Assembly (NCBI GenBank): GCA_036266155.1
Contig: DATANR010000295.1
Span: 1 to 32,385, forward strand
Direction: 5' to 3'
Length of the DNA stretch: 32,385 bases
Source of the DNA: SIAJ01 sp036266155
GTDB taxonomy: Bacteria > Planctomycetota > Planctomycetia > Gemmatales > Gemmataceae
The notes beneath the pieces are model-generated. The model saw only the letters and a program-made list of their open reading frames with translations. It made no database searches and was not told where the DNA came from. Of the stretch, positions 14,931-22,369 are shown in pieces. Position numbers and translations under genes: made by a program. The first letter of the stretch is position 1. Every line of letters begins with the position of its first letter.

Positions 14931-15578
14931 TCAACGTCGGCGTCCAGCGCTGTGCCGTCGCCGGTTCCCGTCCTTGGTTGCGGGTGCGAATGCGCGGAGC
15001 AGGCGGTCCGCCGCGGTGACGAAGCGCGCGGGGTCGCCGTAGGAACGGGCCAGGAGCATCGCCCCCTCGAGCGCGGACGTTAGCGCGTTGGCCGCTTCGG
15101 CTGCCGGCCCGTCGAAGCTCAATTCGCCGGCCTGGCGGCCGGATTCCATGAGCCGTGCCAGCCACGCCTCGTTGTCATTGAAGAAACCGCGGAGTGCCCG
15201 CTGCATCGGCTCCGCGAGAGTCATGAATTCGGCCGCCAGCATTCCGCACAGACACAGTCGGCCGCCCTGCAGCACGTCTGTGTAGAGTTGGACGTACGAC
15301 TCGAGCTGCCGCAACGCCGGCCGGCCGCTCGCATCGATCTGCCCAAGCGCGGCACCAAACCGCTGACCGTACCGCTCGATGAGCGCGCAGCCGAGATCCG
15401 TCTTGATCGGAAAGTGGTAATGCAGACTCGCCTTGGTGACCTTCAACTCCGCCGCGATGTCGGCGTAGCTGAACCCGTTGAACCCGCGTGTCTGGGCTAG
15501 CCGCTCGGCCACGTCCAAGACGTGATCGCGCGTGCTCAGTGTCGGTTTCGCCGCGCTCGCTCGGGTAGGCGTTGGCAT
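14931..15578 (-). CDS. TetR/AcrR family transcriptional regulator
   Basis: The 215-aa product (ATG 15578) has a TetR DNA-binding domain at residues about 16-62: RDHVLDVAERLAQTRGFNGF, YADIAAELKVTKASLHYHFP, then IKTDLGCALIERY. The remaining helices (about 70-200) form the ligand-binding and dimer domain, with LCLCGMLAAEF near 108 and a Cys pair that could sense electrophiles or metals, though this is not shown. The C-terminus is a short basic tail. Two inverted repeats sharing TTACC/GGTAA lie 18-65 bp upstream of its start, in the gap to the divergent cupin gene. It most likely represses itself and the cupin gene until a small molecule binds. Confidence 0.88.
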   Translation of the reverse strand: MPTPTRASAAKPTLSTRDHVLDVAERLAQTRGFNGFSYADIAAELKVTKASLHYHFPIKTDLGCALIERYGQRFGAALGQIDASGRPALRQLESYVQLYTDVLQGGRLCLCGMLAAEFMTLAEPMQRALRGFFNDNEAWLARLMESGRQAGELSFDGPAAEAANALTSALEGAMLLARSYGDPARFVTAADRLLRAFAPATKDGNRRRHSAGRRR

Positions 15579-15595
15579 GAATTCCCCTTTACAAC

Positions 15596-15613
15596 TTACC
15601 TACTAGTAGGTAA
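15596..15613. promoter_or_regulatory. Probable TetR operator 1
   Basis: TTACCTACTAGTAGGTAA is a perfect 18-bp palindrome, 18 bp upstream of the TetR start codon and 77 bp upstream of the divergent cupin start. Its size and symmetry are typical of TetR-family operators. The same half-site recurs in the second repeat. Confidence 0.75.
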
Positions 15614-15624
15614 TATGATCGGCT

Positions 15625-15642
15625 ACTTACCAGTAGGTAAGT
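15625..15642. promoter_or_regulatory. Probable TetR operator 2
   Basis: ACTTACC (15625-15631) and GGTAAGT (15636-15642) flank AGTA. It shares the AGTAGGTAA half with operator 1, and its centre lies 29 bp away, about three helical turns. The arrangement would let two dimers bind the same face and control both divergent promoters. Confidence 0.7.
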
Positions 15643-15689
15643 TAGCCACAACGGCTGGCGGGCATCAATCCCAATTCTGCGAGGCGCAC

Positions 15690-16067
15690 ATGCAAACGAC
15701 TGAGCACAAGACCTTCGGCCGGCCGGACGAGGTCCGGCAGTTCCCGCGTGGGCAGGCGGAAATCGTCAAAGTCGGCGGCTGCGAGGTCGGCCGGCTGGTC
15801 TTTCAGCCGGGGTGGCGGTGGTCCAACGACCTGAAGCCGATTGCGAAGACCGCGAGCTGTCAGGCGCCGCACTTCCAGTACCACGTGAGCGGGCGTCTGG
15901 CGATACTAATGGACGACGGCACCGAGTTCATCGCCGGTCCCGGCGACATTACCTCCCTGCCGAGCGGACACGACGCCTGGGTCGTCGGCGACGAGCCGGC
16001 CGTCGTCGTGGATTGGTATGGGGCGAGCAACTATGCGAAGGGCAAAGCCGCTGGTGATCACTGCTGA
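15690..16067 (+). CDS. Small cupin-domain protein
   Basis: The frame is open from 15522, but the upstream part crosses the operator region. I use ATG 15690 with GAGG just before it, giving 125 aa. The single cupin barrel is visible: FQPGWRWSNDLKPIA, then the metal-site-like PHFQYHVSGRLAILMDDG (His pair spaced H-x3-H), EFIAGPGDITSLPSGHDAWV and VVVDWYGAS. Homologous small cupins bind a metal ion or a small ligand; the substrate cannot be read from sequence. It is divergent from the TetR gene and shares its two operators, so it is probably the regulated target, perhaps acting on the inducing compound. A strong terminator follows at 16113-16160. Confidence 0.78.
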   Translation: MQTTEHKTFGRPDEVRQFPRGQAEIVKVGGCEVGRLVFQPGWRWSNDLKPIAKTASCQAPHFQYHVSGRLAILMDDGTEFIAGPGDITSLPSGHDAWVVGDEPAVVVDWYGASNYAKGKAAGDHC

Positions 16068-16112
16068 TCGGAAGGCGCTAGAACGCCAGACAGCAAACGA
16101 AGAACTAATAAC

Positions 16113-16160
16113 GGGAACGCGCCACGTTTCCAGACATGTGGCGCGTTCCCTTTGTTCGTT
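16113..16160 (+). terminator. Rho-independent terminator after the cupin gene
   Basis: GGGAACGCGCCAC (16113-16125) pairs perfectly with GTGGCGCGTTCCC (16138-16150) around a 12-base loop and is followed by TTTGTTCGTTT. An outer AAACGAA/TTCGTTT pairing may extend the stem. It lies 45 bp after the cupin stop and about 80 bp before the next gene on the same strand. Confidence 0.8.
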
Positions 16161-16242
16161 TCAGAGTCCAAGTTCACCGGCCGCCAAAACCAAAGTCATC
16201 TATCCTGACTGTCAATCCGGCCCTCCGACACCGAGATTCTCC

Positions 16243-17976
16243 ATGCGCGTCGCTTTCCTCTCGCTCTTTCTCGCCACCCCGGTCTTCGCCCAGGAATTCA
16301 AGCTGCACACGTTCGAGCGGAAGCAGCTCACGAACGGCTACTTCTCCGAGGGCGCCAACGCCGGGGACATCAACGGCGACGGCAAGCCGGACATTGTGTC
16401 CGGCCCCTACTGGTACGAGGGGCCCGACTTCACGAAGAAGCACGAGATCTATCCGGCCAAGCCGCAGAATCGCGAGGGCTATGCCGACAACTTCTTCTGC
16501 TGGGTCTACGACTTCAACGGCGACGGCCGCAACGACGTGCTCGTCGTCGGCTTCCCCGGCACGCCGGCCTACGTCTATGAGAACCCCGGACCCGGCGGCT
16601 ACGACAAGCCGTGGAAGCGGCGCGAGGTGTTGAAATCTGTCAGCAATGAATCGCCGCAGTTCGTCAACGTCGTCGGCGACGCACAACCGGAACTCGTCTG
16701 CACATCCAACGGCCAGTTCGGGTACGCGTCGTTCGAGCCCGGCAAGGGCTTCGAGCCGTGGACGTTTCACAGCATCTCGGTTATGCCCGCGCCGAAGCCG
16801 TTCGGCCACGGGCTCGGCGTCGGCGACATCAACGGCGACGGTCGACCGGACATCATCATCTCGACCGGCTGGTTCGAGCAGCCGAAGGACAAGCCGGACT
16901 CAACCCGCTGGGAGTTCCACCCGGTTTCCTTCTCGTCGGCTTACGGCGGGGCGGAGATGTATGTCTACGACGTGGATGGCGACGGGCTCAACGACGTCAT
17001 CACCAGCGAGGCCGCCCACGACTTCGGCCTCGCCTGGTACAAGCAGGTCAAAGTCGACGGGAAGGTCACGTTCGAGCGCAAGCTGATCATGGGCGACAAG
17101 CCGGCGGACAACCCGTTCGGCGTGGTCTTTAGCGAACTGCATTCGCTCGCCCTGATCGACATGGACGGCGACGGGCTAAAGGACATCGTCACCGGCAAGA
17201 CGTACTACTCGCACCACAAGGGGAGCCCCATGTGGGACGCCGGCGCTGTGGTCTACTGGTTCCAGCTCAAGCGCACGAAGACGGGCGTCGAGTGGATCCC
17301 ACACAAGATCGACGGCGAGGCGGGCATCGGCCGGCAAGTGAGCATCGCGGACATCAACGGCGACGGCTTACCGGACGTGGTGCTCGGCGGGATGGTCGGG
17401 GCCCACGTGCTGACGCACAAGGTCGAAACCGTGAGCAAGGAGAAATGGGAGGCAGCCCAGCCGAAGCGGATGAAGTTCGAGCCCTCGAAGTCAATCCGCG
17501 GCGCGGCCTCGGTCCTCGACCCCAAGACGGGCAAGGCGGACGGCGCGACCGAGGGCGAGGCGATGCGCGTCTTGAAGGTCACGGCCGGCCGGACGCTGAG
17601 CCAAGACATGAAGCCATTCAAGAAGGACAAGTGGAGCGGCGACGCCCAGCTCTTCTGGACCGGCGGCAAGAAGGGTGACGCGATGACACTGGAACTGAAT
17701 GTCCCATCGACGGGCAAGTTCGAAGTGTCCGCGGTGCTGACGATGGCGAGCGACTACGCGACCGTTCAGTTCGGCCTGGACGACAAGCCCTTGGGCGAGC
17801 CGCTCGACCTCTATCACTCGCCGGACGTGGTCACGAGCGGCGTGCAGAAGCTCGGGACAATTGATTTGAAAGAAGGCTCGCACCACCTGACGATCCGCAT
17901 CACGGGAGCGAACCCGGCGGCAGTGCAGAAGTTTATGGTGGGGTTGGATTATGTGCGGTTGGTTTCGGTGAAGTGA
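16243..17976 (+). CDS. Secreted FG-GAP/VCBS repeat protein
   Basis: The frame is open from 16018, but that start would read through the cupin end and terminator. ATG 16243 gives a clean signal peptide, MRVAFLSLFLATPVFA before QEF, and a 577-aa protein. It has at least six calcium-type loops of the D-x-N/D-x-D-G-x-x-D kind (GDINGDGKPDIV, YDFNGDGRNDVL, GDINGDGRPDII, YDVDGDGLNDVI, IDMDGDGLKDIV, ADINGDGLPDVV). These mark the blades of a seven-bladed beta-propeller like integrin-alpha FG-GAP domains. Residues about 450-577 form a separate beta-sandwich, perhaps carbohydrate-binding (LELNVPSTGKFEVSAVL, HLTIRITG, VGLDYVRLV). It is probably a periplasmic or surface binding protein; no enzyme residues are recognised. 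It is transcribed alone. Confidence 0.82.
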   Translation: MRVAFLSLFLATPVFAQEFKLHTFERKQLTNGYFSEGANAGDINGDGKPDIVSGPYWYEGPDFTKKHEIYPAKPQNREGYADNFFCWVYDFNGDGRNDVLVVGFPGTPAYVYENPGPGGYDKPWKRREVLKSVSNESPQFVNVVGDAQPELVCTSNGQFGYASFEPGKGFEPWTFHSISVMPAPKPFGHGLGVGDINGDGRPDIIISTGWFEQPKDKPDSTRWEFHPVSFSSAYGGAEMYVYDVDGDGLNDVITSEAAHDFGLAWYKQVKVDGKVTFERKLIMGDKPADNPFGVVFSELHSLALIDMDGDGLKDIVTGKTYYSHHKGSPMWDAGAVVYWFQLKRTKTGVEWIPHKIDGEAGIGRQVSIADINGDGLPDVVLGGMVGAHVLTHKVETVSKEKWEAAQPKRMKFEPSKSIRGAASVLDPKTGKADGATEGEAMRVLKVTAGRTLSQDMKPFKKDKWSGDAQLFWTGGKKGDAMTLELNVPSTGKFEVSAVLTMASDYATVQFGLDDKPLGEPLDLYHSPDVVTSGVQKLGTIDLKEGSHHLTIRITGANPAAVQKFMVGLDYVRLVSVK

Positions 17977-18016
17977 ATTGGCAAGAAAAGGTGCGCTCGC
18001 CGAGTTCGCGATTTGA

Positions 18017-19003
18017 CTACTTCTTGAGCGGCGTGACCAATTCAAAATCGACACGCCATTCACGAAGTGCCGCGATTTCAGCGAGCCGCGCACGGGCGGC
18101 GATCGCGGCTTCCATCGTCGTAGCGAGGCGAATGATCATCCGCTTCGGGCCCGTCGGACTGATTTCCATCACGCGGACATCCGAACCACATGCTTCGCGA
18201 ATCGCGGCGAGCGGCAAGTCCGCGCTTGGCGACACAGCGCGAACGGTGACTCGGCCACTGGCTCGCGAGAGGCCGCCGGTCGGGGCGACGATGCCGGGTG
18301 CTGGCTCCACAGGAATCTCGCGCGAATCGACGCCGTTCGGCACTTCGCGCTGAAGAGGTGTGCTCGGTGCGGCCGTCGGCTGCGCCGCATCCGATGCGAT
18401 CGGCGCCTTCAAAGTCGCACGGGGACCATCGGCTTCCGTTGTCGGCAATCGCAACGTCGCGGCGGCCGACTTCCAATCGATGTTCTCGTGCGGTGCTTCG
18501 ATAGGGGCGGCAACGGGACCATTGGGCGGCAGCATCGCGATCGAGGTCGCAGGACCGGCGGGGATCTTTGGCGTTGGCAACGGGTCAGGTACTACATTGG
18601 GACCGACGCGGCCACTGGGGATCGCGCCGGGAGTCGTTCCGCTGGTTGTGTGCCAGTTCACCGGCACCGGAGCGTAAATGCCGTTGGGGGCAAGCGGATT
18701 GCGGCCCGGCGTCGGCGTGCCGTAGCCATACCACTTCCAGGCCGGCGTTGTGGCGAGCGCGCTGTCGAGCATCTCGTTCGCGATCGGCTTGCTTTCGTGC
18801 TGCGTCACGACCGTTTCGGGCTTCTTCTCAGACGTGAGTATGCCGAACGGATCGTACCACGCCGCCTTTTTGCTGCTATACGTCGGCGGGTAATCGCGGC
18901 TCGGCATGGGATCGGCGTTGATCGGCCCGGTCCATGCGCAGGCGACTGCCGCGGCCAGAAGGCCCCGGCGGACAAATCGCGGCGATGGTCGGCAATCAAT
19001 CAA
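18017..19003 (-). CDS. Exported proline-rich protein of unknown function
   Basis: The 328-aa product (ATG 19003) has a basic N-terminus and hydrophobic segment (RRGLLAAAVACAWTGPINA), a likely signal peptide. Residues 30-130 are Tyr/Trp/Pro-rich (YPPTYSSKKAAWYDPFG, WKWYGYGTPTPGRNPLAPNG). Residues 130-240 are a long low-complexity Pro/Ala/Thr linker. The last 85 residues form a compact alpha/beta domain (VTVRAVSPSADLPLAAIREA, RMIIRLATTMEAAIAARARL, WRVDFELV) whose strand-helix pattern resembles a BON or ferredoxin-like fold. It is the third gene of a minus-strand unit with a Wza-like export lipoprotein and a small exported protein (36-bp gap), so it probably works in the cell envelope, perhaps in polysaccharide export. 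The family is not recognised. Confidence 0.65.
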   Translation of the reverse strand: MIDCRPSPRFVRRGLLAAAVACAWTGPINADPMPSRDYPPTYSSKKAAWYDPFGILTSEKKPETVVTQHESKPIANEMLDSALATTPAWKWYGYGTPTPGRNPLAPNGIYAPVPVNWHTTSGTTPGAIPSGRVGPNVVPDPLPTPKIPAGPATSIAMLPPNGPVAAPIEAPHENIDWKSAAATLRLPTTEADGPRATLKAPIASDAAQPTAAPSTPLQREVPNGVDSREIPVEPAPGIVAPTGGLSRASGRVTVRAVSPSADLPLAAIREACGSDVRVMEISPTGPKRMIIRLATTMEAAIAARARLAEIAALREWRVDFELVTPLKK

Positions 19004-19039
19004 GGTTCCATCCTGTCTTCGCCGCTCGCGGCGTAGCGC

Positions 19040-19471
19040 CTACCGTCCGCGCCGCGCACCACTCTGTTGTTGCTCGCCCCGTGCGAACGTTTGTCCCGCG
19101 GTCGGCCCAAAGTAATTCAACGTGTTGTTGAACCCTGCCGGATGGCCGGTCGGGTTCACACGTGTTGCATCACGAGGTTCCTCGAGCAAGTCGGTCAAAT
19201 AGTCGGCTCCGGGGAAGAACGTCTGGCGTTGCCCATTGCCGGCGCCGAAGATGCCCTGGTATGCATTGGGCTGCGTCCCCGGCCGGACGCCATAGAAGTA
19301 GTTCACCGCCGGATTGCCGCCGCGCAACATGTTCAAGTACGGGCTCAACGGTTGGGCGTTCCGGTTATACATGTTCGGCGCATAGCCGCTCGCATTGGCC
19401 GGCGGTGTGAACTGCGCATTTGCCGCTTGCGGTAGTAGTGCTAGAAACACGGCGATCGCGATGCGGCTCAT
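19040..19471 (-). CDS. Small exported protein of unknown function
   Basis: The 143-aa product (ATG 19471) begins with a signal peptide, MSRIAIAVFLALLPQAANA before QFTPP. The mature part has 120 residues rich in Asn, Gly, Pro, Tyr and Gln (SGYAPNMYNRNAQPLSPYLN, NPAVNYFYGVRPGTQPNAYQ, NTLNYFGPTAG), with no helix of note and a basic C-terminal GARRGR. The composition suggests an extended, partly disordered envelope protein. Its start is 4 bp after the Wza-like gene's stop, so the two are almost certainly co-transcribed and perhaps translationally coupled. No family is recognised. Similar short Asn/Tyr-rich exported proteins occur in planctomycetes, but I cannot name one. Confidence 0.65.
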   Translation of the reverse strand: MSRIAIAVFLALLPQAANAQFTPPANASGYAPNMYNRNAQPLSPYLNMLRGGNPAVNYFYGVRPGTQPNAYQGIFGAGNGQRQTFFPGADYLTDLLEEPRDATRVNPTGHPAGFNNTLNYFGPTAGQTFARGEQQQSGARRGR

Positions 19472-19475
19472 GCTG

Positions 19476-20372
19476 TTAGTTCCCGTTTATCGTCTGGCGG
19501 CGATTGGTAATCGTGTTGTACGTCGAGCCACCGAGCAGACTCAAGCCGAGGACGCGCTCGATAGGCGTAAACCATTTCTGCATGGTCCCATCGACCCGGA
19601 GAACCCCGTCTGCACGCACGTAGATGCGATCGCCCGGGAGAATTTGGTAGTTCGTCGTGGTCAAGCCGTGCTGAGTCATACCGATGTAATCCACGGGCAT
19701 GATCTGCTCGGCCTGATTGCAGTGCGGCGTTCGGCGCGCCACCCAGATGTGCGCCTTCGATCCGACGGCTGGCAGGCCATTGATATTGCCCAGCGCATCG
19801 AGAACGGTTTCGTGACCCTGAACTGGGAACGGAAAGATCTGTTCGCCGAAGCCGGCGCCATCGGTGATCACGTAGTACTTCTTGCTGTTGTAAGTCGCCA
19901 CGTCCACGGCCACGAGAAGCTTGCTCGCGTCGTCGACTTGACTGAACTTCAAATCGGCTTGCGGATGGGAGCGCATGACGCCGAAGACGTGCCGGCGAAC
20001 GGCTTCCCGGGCTTGTTCCGTGGTCAAGCCGGCAACGCTCACATCGCCCCAGATGCCTAAATTGACGGTCCCATCCGGGCGGACGAGGTGCGTGCCATCG
20101 ATCGGCTGCGGACCGATCACGGTTGCGGGCCCGCCTTTTTCACGCGGCAACGTGTAGACGCTGATGAGCAACACATCCGGACTGCCGATCGCGTAGGGCG
20201 GCAGCGTCACCATGTTTAGTTCGGTGGGCACGTCCGCGGGTGGGGCCAACATCGCGGCGGGCGGCTCGGGAATCTGGTGATGGGCGTCGAAGGACATGCA
20301 GCCGGAGCCGACGAGGCAAGCCGCGGCGAGGCCGGCAAGGGCGAGGCGTCGGCAGCCGCGATCCAGACGCAT
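19476..20372 (-). CDS. Polysaccharide export lipoprotein (Wza/poly_export family)
   Basis: The 298-aa product (ATG 20372) has a lipoprotein signal ending LAAACLVGSGC (Cys25 lipidated). The poly_export domain starts near residue 58 with YAIGSPDVLLISVYTLPREK and continues LVRPDGTVNLGIWGDVSVAG, LTTEQAREAVRRHVF. An SLBB-type segment follows (KYYVITDGAGFGEQIFPFPV, ETVLDALGNINGLPAVGSK, HIWVARRT). The C-terminus repeats the export-domain theme (NYQILPGDRIYVRADG). Wza-like proteins form the outer-membrane channel for capsule or exopolysaccharide. It leads a three-gene minus-strand unit with two small exported proteins; no Wzc, Wzx or glycosyltransferase is in the window. An inverted repeat lies in front at 20413-20450. 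The ORF is intact. Confidence 0.85.
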   Translation of the reverse strand: MRLDRGCRRLALAGLAAACLVGSGCMSFDAHHQIPEPPAAMLAPPADVPTELNMVTLPPYAIGSPDVLLISVYTLPREKGGPATVIGPQPIDGTHLVRPDGTVNLGIWGDVSVAGLTTEQAREAVRRHVFGVMRSHPQADLKFSQVDDASKLLVAVDVATYNSKKYYVITDGAGFGEQIFPFPVQGHETVLDALGNINGLPAVGSKAHIWVARRTPHCNQAEQIMPVDYIGMTQHGLTTTNYQILPGDRIYVRADGVLRVDGTMQKWFTPIERVLGLSLLGGSTYNTITNRRQTINGN

Positions 20373-20412
20373 TCACTTTCCTCCGCGCACTCGTCCTTTC
20401 TCTATCGGCATA

Positions 20413-20450
20413 CGCACTCCGGTTTCTGTACTCTGCTCGATCGGAGTGCG
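20413..20450. promoter_or_regulatory. Inverted repeat upstream of the export operon
   Basis: CGCACTCCG (20413-20421) and CGGAGTGCG (20442-20450) are perfect 9-bp arms 20 bp apart. It lies 41 bp upstream of the Wza-like gene start (minus) and about 160 bp before the hydrolase gene (plus), in their shared divergent gap. The spacing suits a two-dimer binding site or a looped operator; no regulator gene is adjacent. Confidence 0.4.
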
Positions 20451-20550
20451 TGGAAAACTCCGACATTTTCACCTGACCGGCACAACTTGTGCAATTTGGG
20501 TCGCGGACCCGGAACCTGGGCAAGATTTCCTCAAGTGTTGGACGACCCGC

Positions 20551-20570
20551 GAAAACTCTCTTGAGTTTTC
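20551..20570. promoter_or_regulatory. Short hairpin upstream of the alpha/beta hydrolase gene
   Basis: GAAAACTC (20551-20558) and GAGTTTTC (20563-20570) form a perfect 8-bp stem around TCTT, 41 bp before the hydrolase start. A similar GGAAAACTCCG occurs near 20452, so the sequence may be a repeated binding half-site. It has no obvious terminator tail. Confidence 0.35.
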
Positions 20571-20611
20571 CGGGTGCGTGGCGTTTCCCGCGGCGGGTGG
20601 ACTCCTAAGCT

Positions 20612-21520
20612 ATGAATGCTCCTTCCCGATCGCGCTCTCCTACCGCCCCGCGCCGGAGACTCTCGTCCATGGCCGCCTCCTGGAAAGGTCTGTTGGAACG
20701 CGTTCGTCCCAAGAAATACGGCCGCAAGCCGAGTCTGATTTTGCTCAATGGATTGGCCGAACAGGCTGAGTCGTGGTATCGCAACGCGCGCTTCTGGGCG
20801 CGCTTCTTCGACGTCCACATGCCCAACTTGATGGCCTACGAAGGCGACGCGCTGCATCGCCGCATCAAGTCTGGCGAGCCGATCACCGTCGAATACCTGG
20901 TCGAACAGCTGCACACTTATGTCGATCAGTTCGTGCAGACGCCGCCGTATCACATCGTGGCGAGCAGCTTGGGCGGCAAGGTCGCGGTCGAGTTCGCGGC
21001 GAAGTATCCGGAGCTAGTGGGCCGTTTGATTTTGCTTTGCCCGTCAGGGATGGGCGATGTCGAGCGCTTGCCAATCATGGATGGCGTGCAGCGCAGCGAT
21101 TACCAGGCGATCATCAAGGCCGTCTTTCACAAGCCGCGCAAGGCCGACAGCAATTTGCTCGGCTATTACAAGCGTTGCTTCCAGAGCCGCAAGTGGAAGC
21201 TCGGCCTGATCCGCACCGTGAAGGGCACGAACGATCACGTGGTCCGTGAGCGCATGAAGGACCTGAAGTGCCCGACGCTGGTGATGGGCGGCAAAGAAGA
21301 CAACATCGTTAACTACCTGGAAGGCGAACGAGCCGCCGTCGATATTCCCAACGGCAACGGCTATTGGCTGAGCCTTCCCCGTTGCGGGCATGCTCCGCAT
21401 ATTGAGTTGGCCCGGTTGGTGAATCGACTGGTGGTTCACTTCCTGACCGCACCCCGCCCCAGCGCACACCCAAGCTTTGTCAAACTCCTGCTGAACAAAC
21501 CGACTCGAGTCCCCGCATGA
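20612..21520 (+). CDS. Alpha/beta hydrolase
   Basis: The 302-aa product follows the alpha/beta hydrolase order. An oxyanion strand, LILLNGLAEQAESWYRN (about 43-60), comes first. The nucleophile elbow VASSLGGKVAVEFA (about 114-127, Ser about 117) follows; its first position is Ala/Ser rather than Gly. The acid lies in VMGGKEDNIV (about 229) and the catalytic His in RCGHAPHIEL (about 258). The first 25 residues are a basic Ser/Arg tail; ATG 20669 (MAASWKG, with GGAGA eight bases before) is an equally good start. It has no signal peptide, so it is cytoplasmic. The substrate is not readable. Its stop overlaps the ATG of the next gene by 4 bp (ATGA), so it is translationally coupled to a PmtA-like methyltransferase. 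A lipid or ester substrate is plausible. Confidence 0.82.
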   Translation: MNAPSRSRSPTAPRRRLSSMAASWKGLLERVRPKKYGRKPSLILLNGLAEQAESWYRNARFWARFFDVHMPNLMAYEGDALHRRIKSGEPITVEYLVEQLHTYVDQFVQTPPYHIVASSLGGKVAVEFAAKYPELVGRLILLCPSGMGDVERLPIMDGVQRSDYQAIIKAVFHKPRKADSNLLGYYKRCFQSRKWKLGLIRTVKGTNDHVVRERMKDLKCPTLVMGGKEDNIVNYLEGERAAVDIPNGNGYWLSLPRCGHAPHIELARLVNRLVVHFLTAPRPSAHPSFVKLLLNKPTRVPA

Positions 21521-22146
21521 CCCCGCCGAGTTTCAGTGGTCCCGTCGAAAAATTGGCGCCCCGTTCCGGCCGTGGACCGGATTGGTGGTTGATGCTGCGC
21601 AAGTTCATCGCGCATGGCACATCCATCGCGTCGTTCTCGCCGAGTTCGAAATTCCTGGCCCGCTCGATGATCCGCGGCATCGACTGGGTGCGTGCCAAGT
21701 GCGTCGTCGAACTCGGCGCCGGCACGGGGCCAATCACGCGCGAGCTGGTCAAGGCCGCACAGCCCGGCACCAAACTCGTAATCGTCGAGCGCGATCCGGA
21801 TTTCTGTCGGCTCTTGCGTGAGAAGTTTCCGGGACACGACATCGTCGAGGGCGACGCCTGCAAGCTAGACGAGATCCTCGCCGCGCGCGGCATCGCCAAC
21901 GCCGATCACGTCATCTCCGGCCTGCCCTTGCCGAGCTTCCCACAGGAGTTGCGCGATTCGATCATTCGCATGTCCGCGAAAGTCCTGGGCGCGACCGGCG
22001 AGTTCCGCCAGATCACGAACATGCCGTGGGTTTACCTGAATCTCTACCGGAACTACTTCCGCGACGTGTCGTTCAAGCTCGTGCCGCTCAACTTGCCGCC
22101 GGGCGGCGTTTACTTTTGCAAGGGCTATCATCTGGCGGCCGCTTGA
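21517..22146 (+). CDS. SAM-dependent methyltransferase, PmtA-like (phospholipid N-methyltransferase type)
   Basis: The 209-aa product starts at ATG 21517 inside the previous stop. The N-terminus KFIAHGTSIASFSPSSKFLARSMI (about 29-52) is the segment by which PmtA-like and rRNA-dimethylase-like proteins are known. Motif I, VVELGAGTGPITRELV (about 62-77), and LVIVERDPDFCRLLREKFP (about 87-105) bind S-adenosylmethionine. The catalytic-region segment ADHVISGLPLPSFPQELRDS (about 128-147) matches the family, and the domain ends GGVYFCKGYHL. PmtA converts phosphatidylethanolamine to phosphatidylcholine in three steps; related proteins methylate ornithine lipids or rRNA, so the substrate is inferred only. 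It is coupled to the alpha/beta hydrolase gene. No terminator closer than 22315 is seen. Confidence 0.78.
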   Translation: MTPPSFSGPVEKLAPRSGRGPDWWLMLRKFIAHGTSIASFSPSSKFLARSMIRGIDWVRAKCVVELGAGTGPITRELVKAAQPGTKLVIVERDPDFCRLLREKFPGHDIVEGDACKLDEILAARGIANADHVISGLPLPSFPQELRDSIIRMSAKVLGATGEFRQITNMPWVYLNLYRNYFRDVSFKLVPLNLPPGGVYFCKGYHLAAA

Positions 22147-22314
22147 ATGATCCCGAACGGCGGGTGACGATTACGATTCGTTCACGCTCCCCCACCCCCC
22201 TGAACGTATTTTTAATAACTGACGGTCGTTCGATCCTCATATCGATCACGGCCCACAAACGATCTACAAGTTATTACCGACTAAAGTCTTAAGAGTTTTC
22301 GCATTCGCCAACAA

Positions 22315-22344
22315 CACGGCCCACCTCCTTGGAGGCGGGCCGTG
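22315..22344. terminator. Strong bidirectional terminator hairpin
   Basis: CACGGCCC-A-CCTCC (22315-22328) pairs with GGAGG-C-GGGCCGTG (22331-22344) around TT: 13 pairs with one A/C mismatch. It lies 25 bp after the stop of the giant minus-strand gene and about 170 bp after the methyltransferase stop on the plus strand. AGAAAAAACG follows on one side and TTGTTGG on the other, so it can serve both convergent genes. Confidence 0.7.
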
Positions 22345-22369
22345 GGATTCGTTCAGAAAAAACGAACGG

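Noticed and set aside
16018..16242. N-terminal extension of the FG-GAP protein
   Set aside because: It would read through the cupin gene end and a strong terminator; ATG 16243 gives a clean signal peptide.
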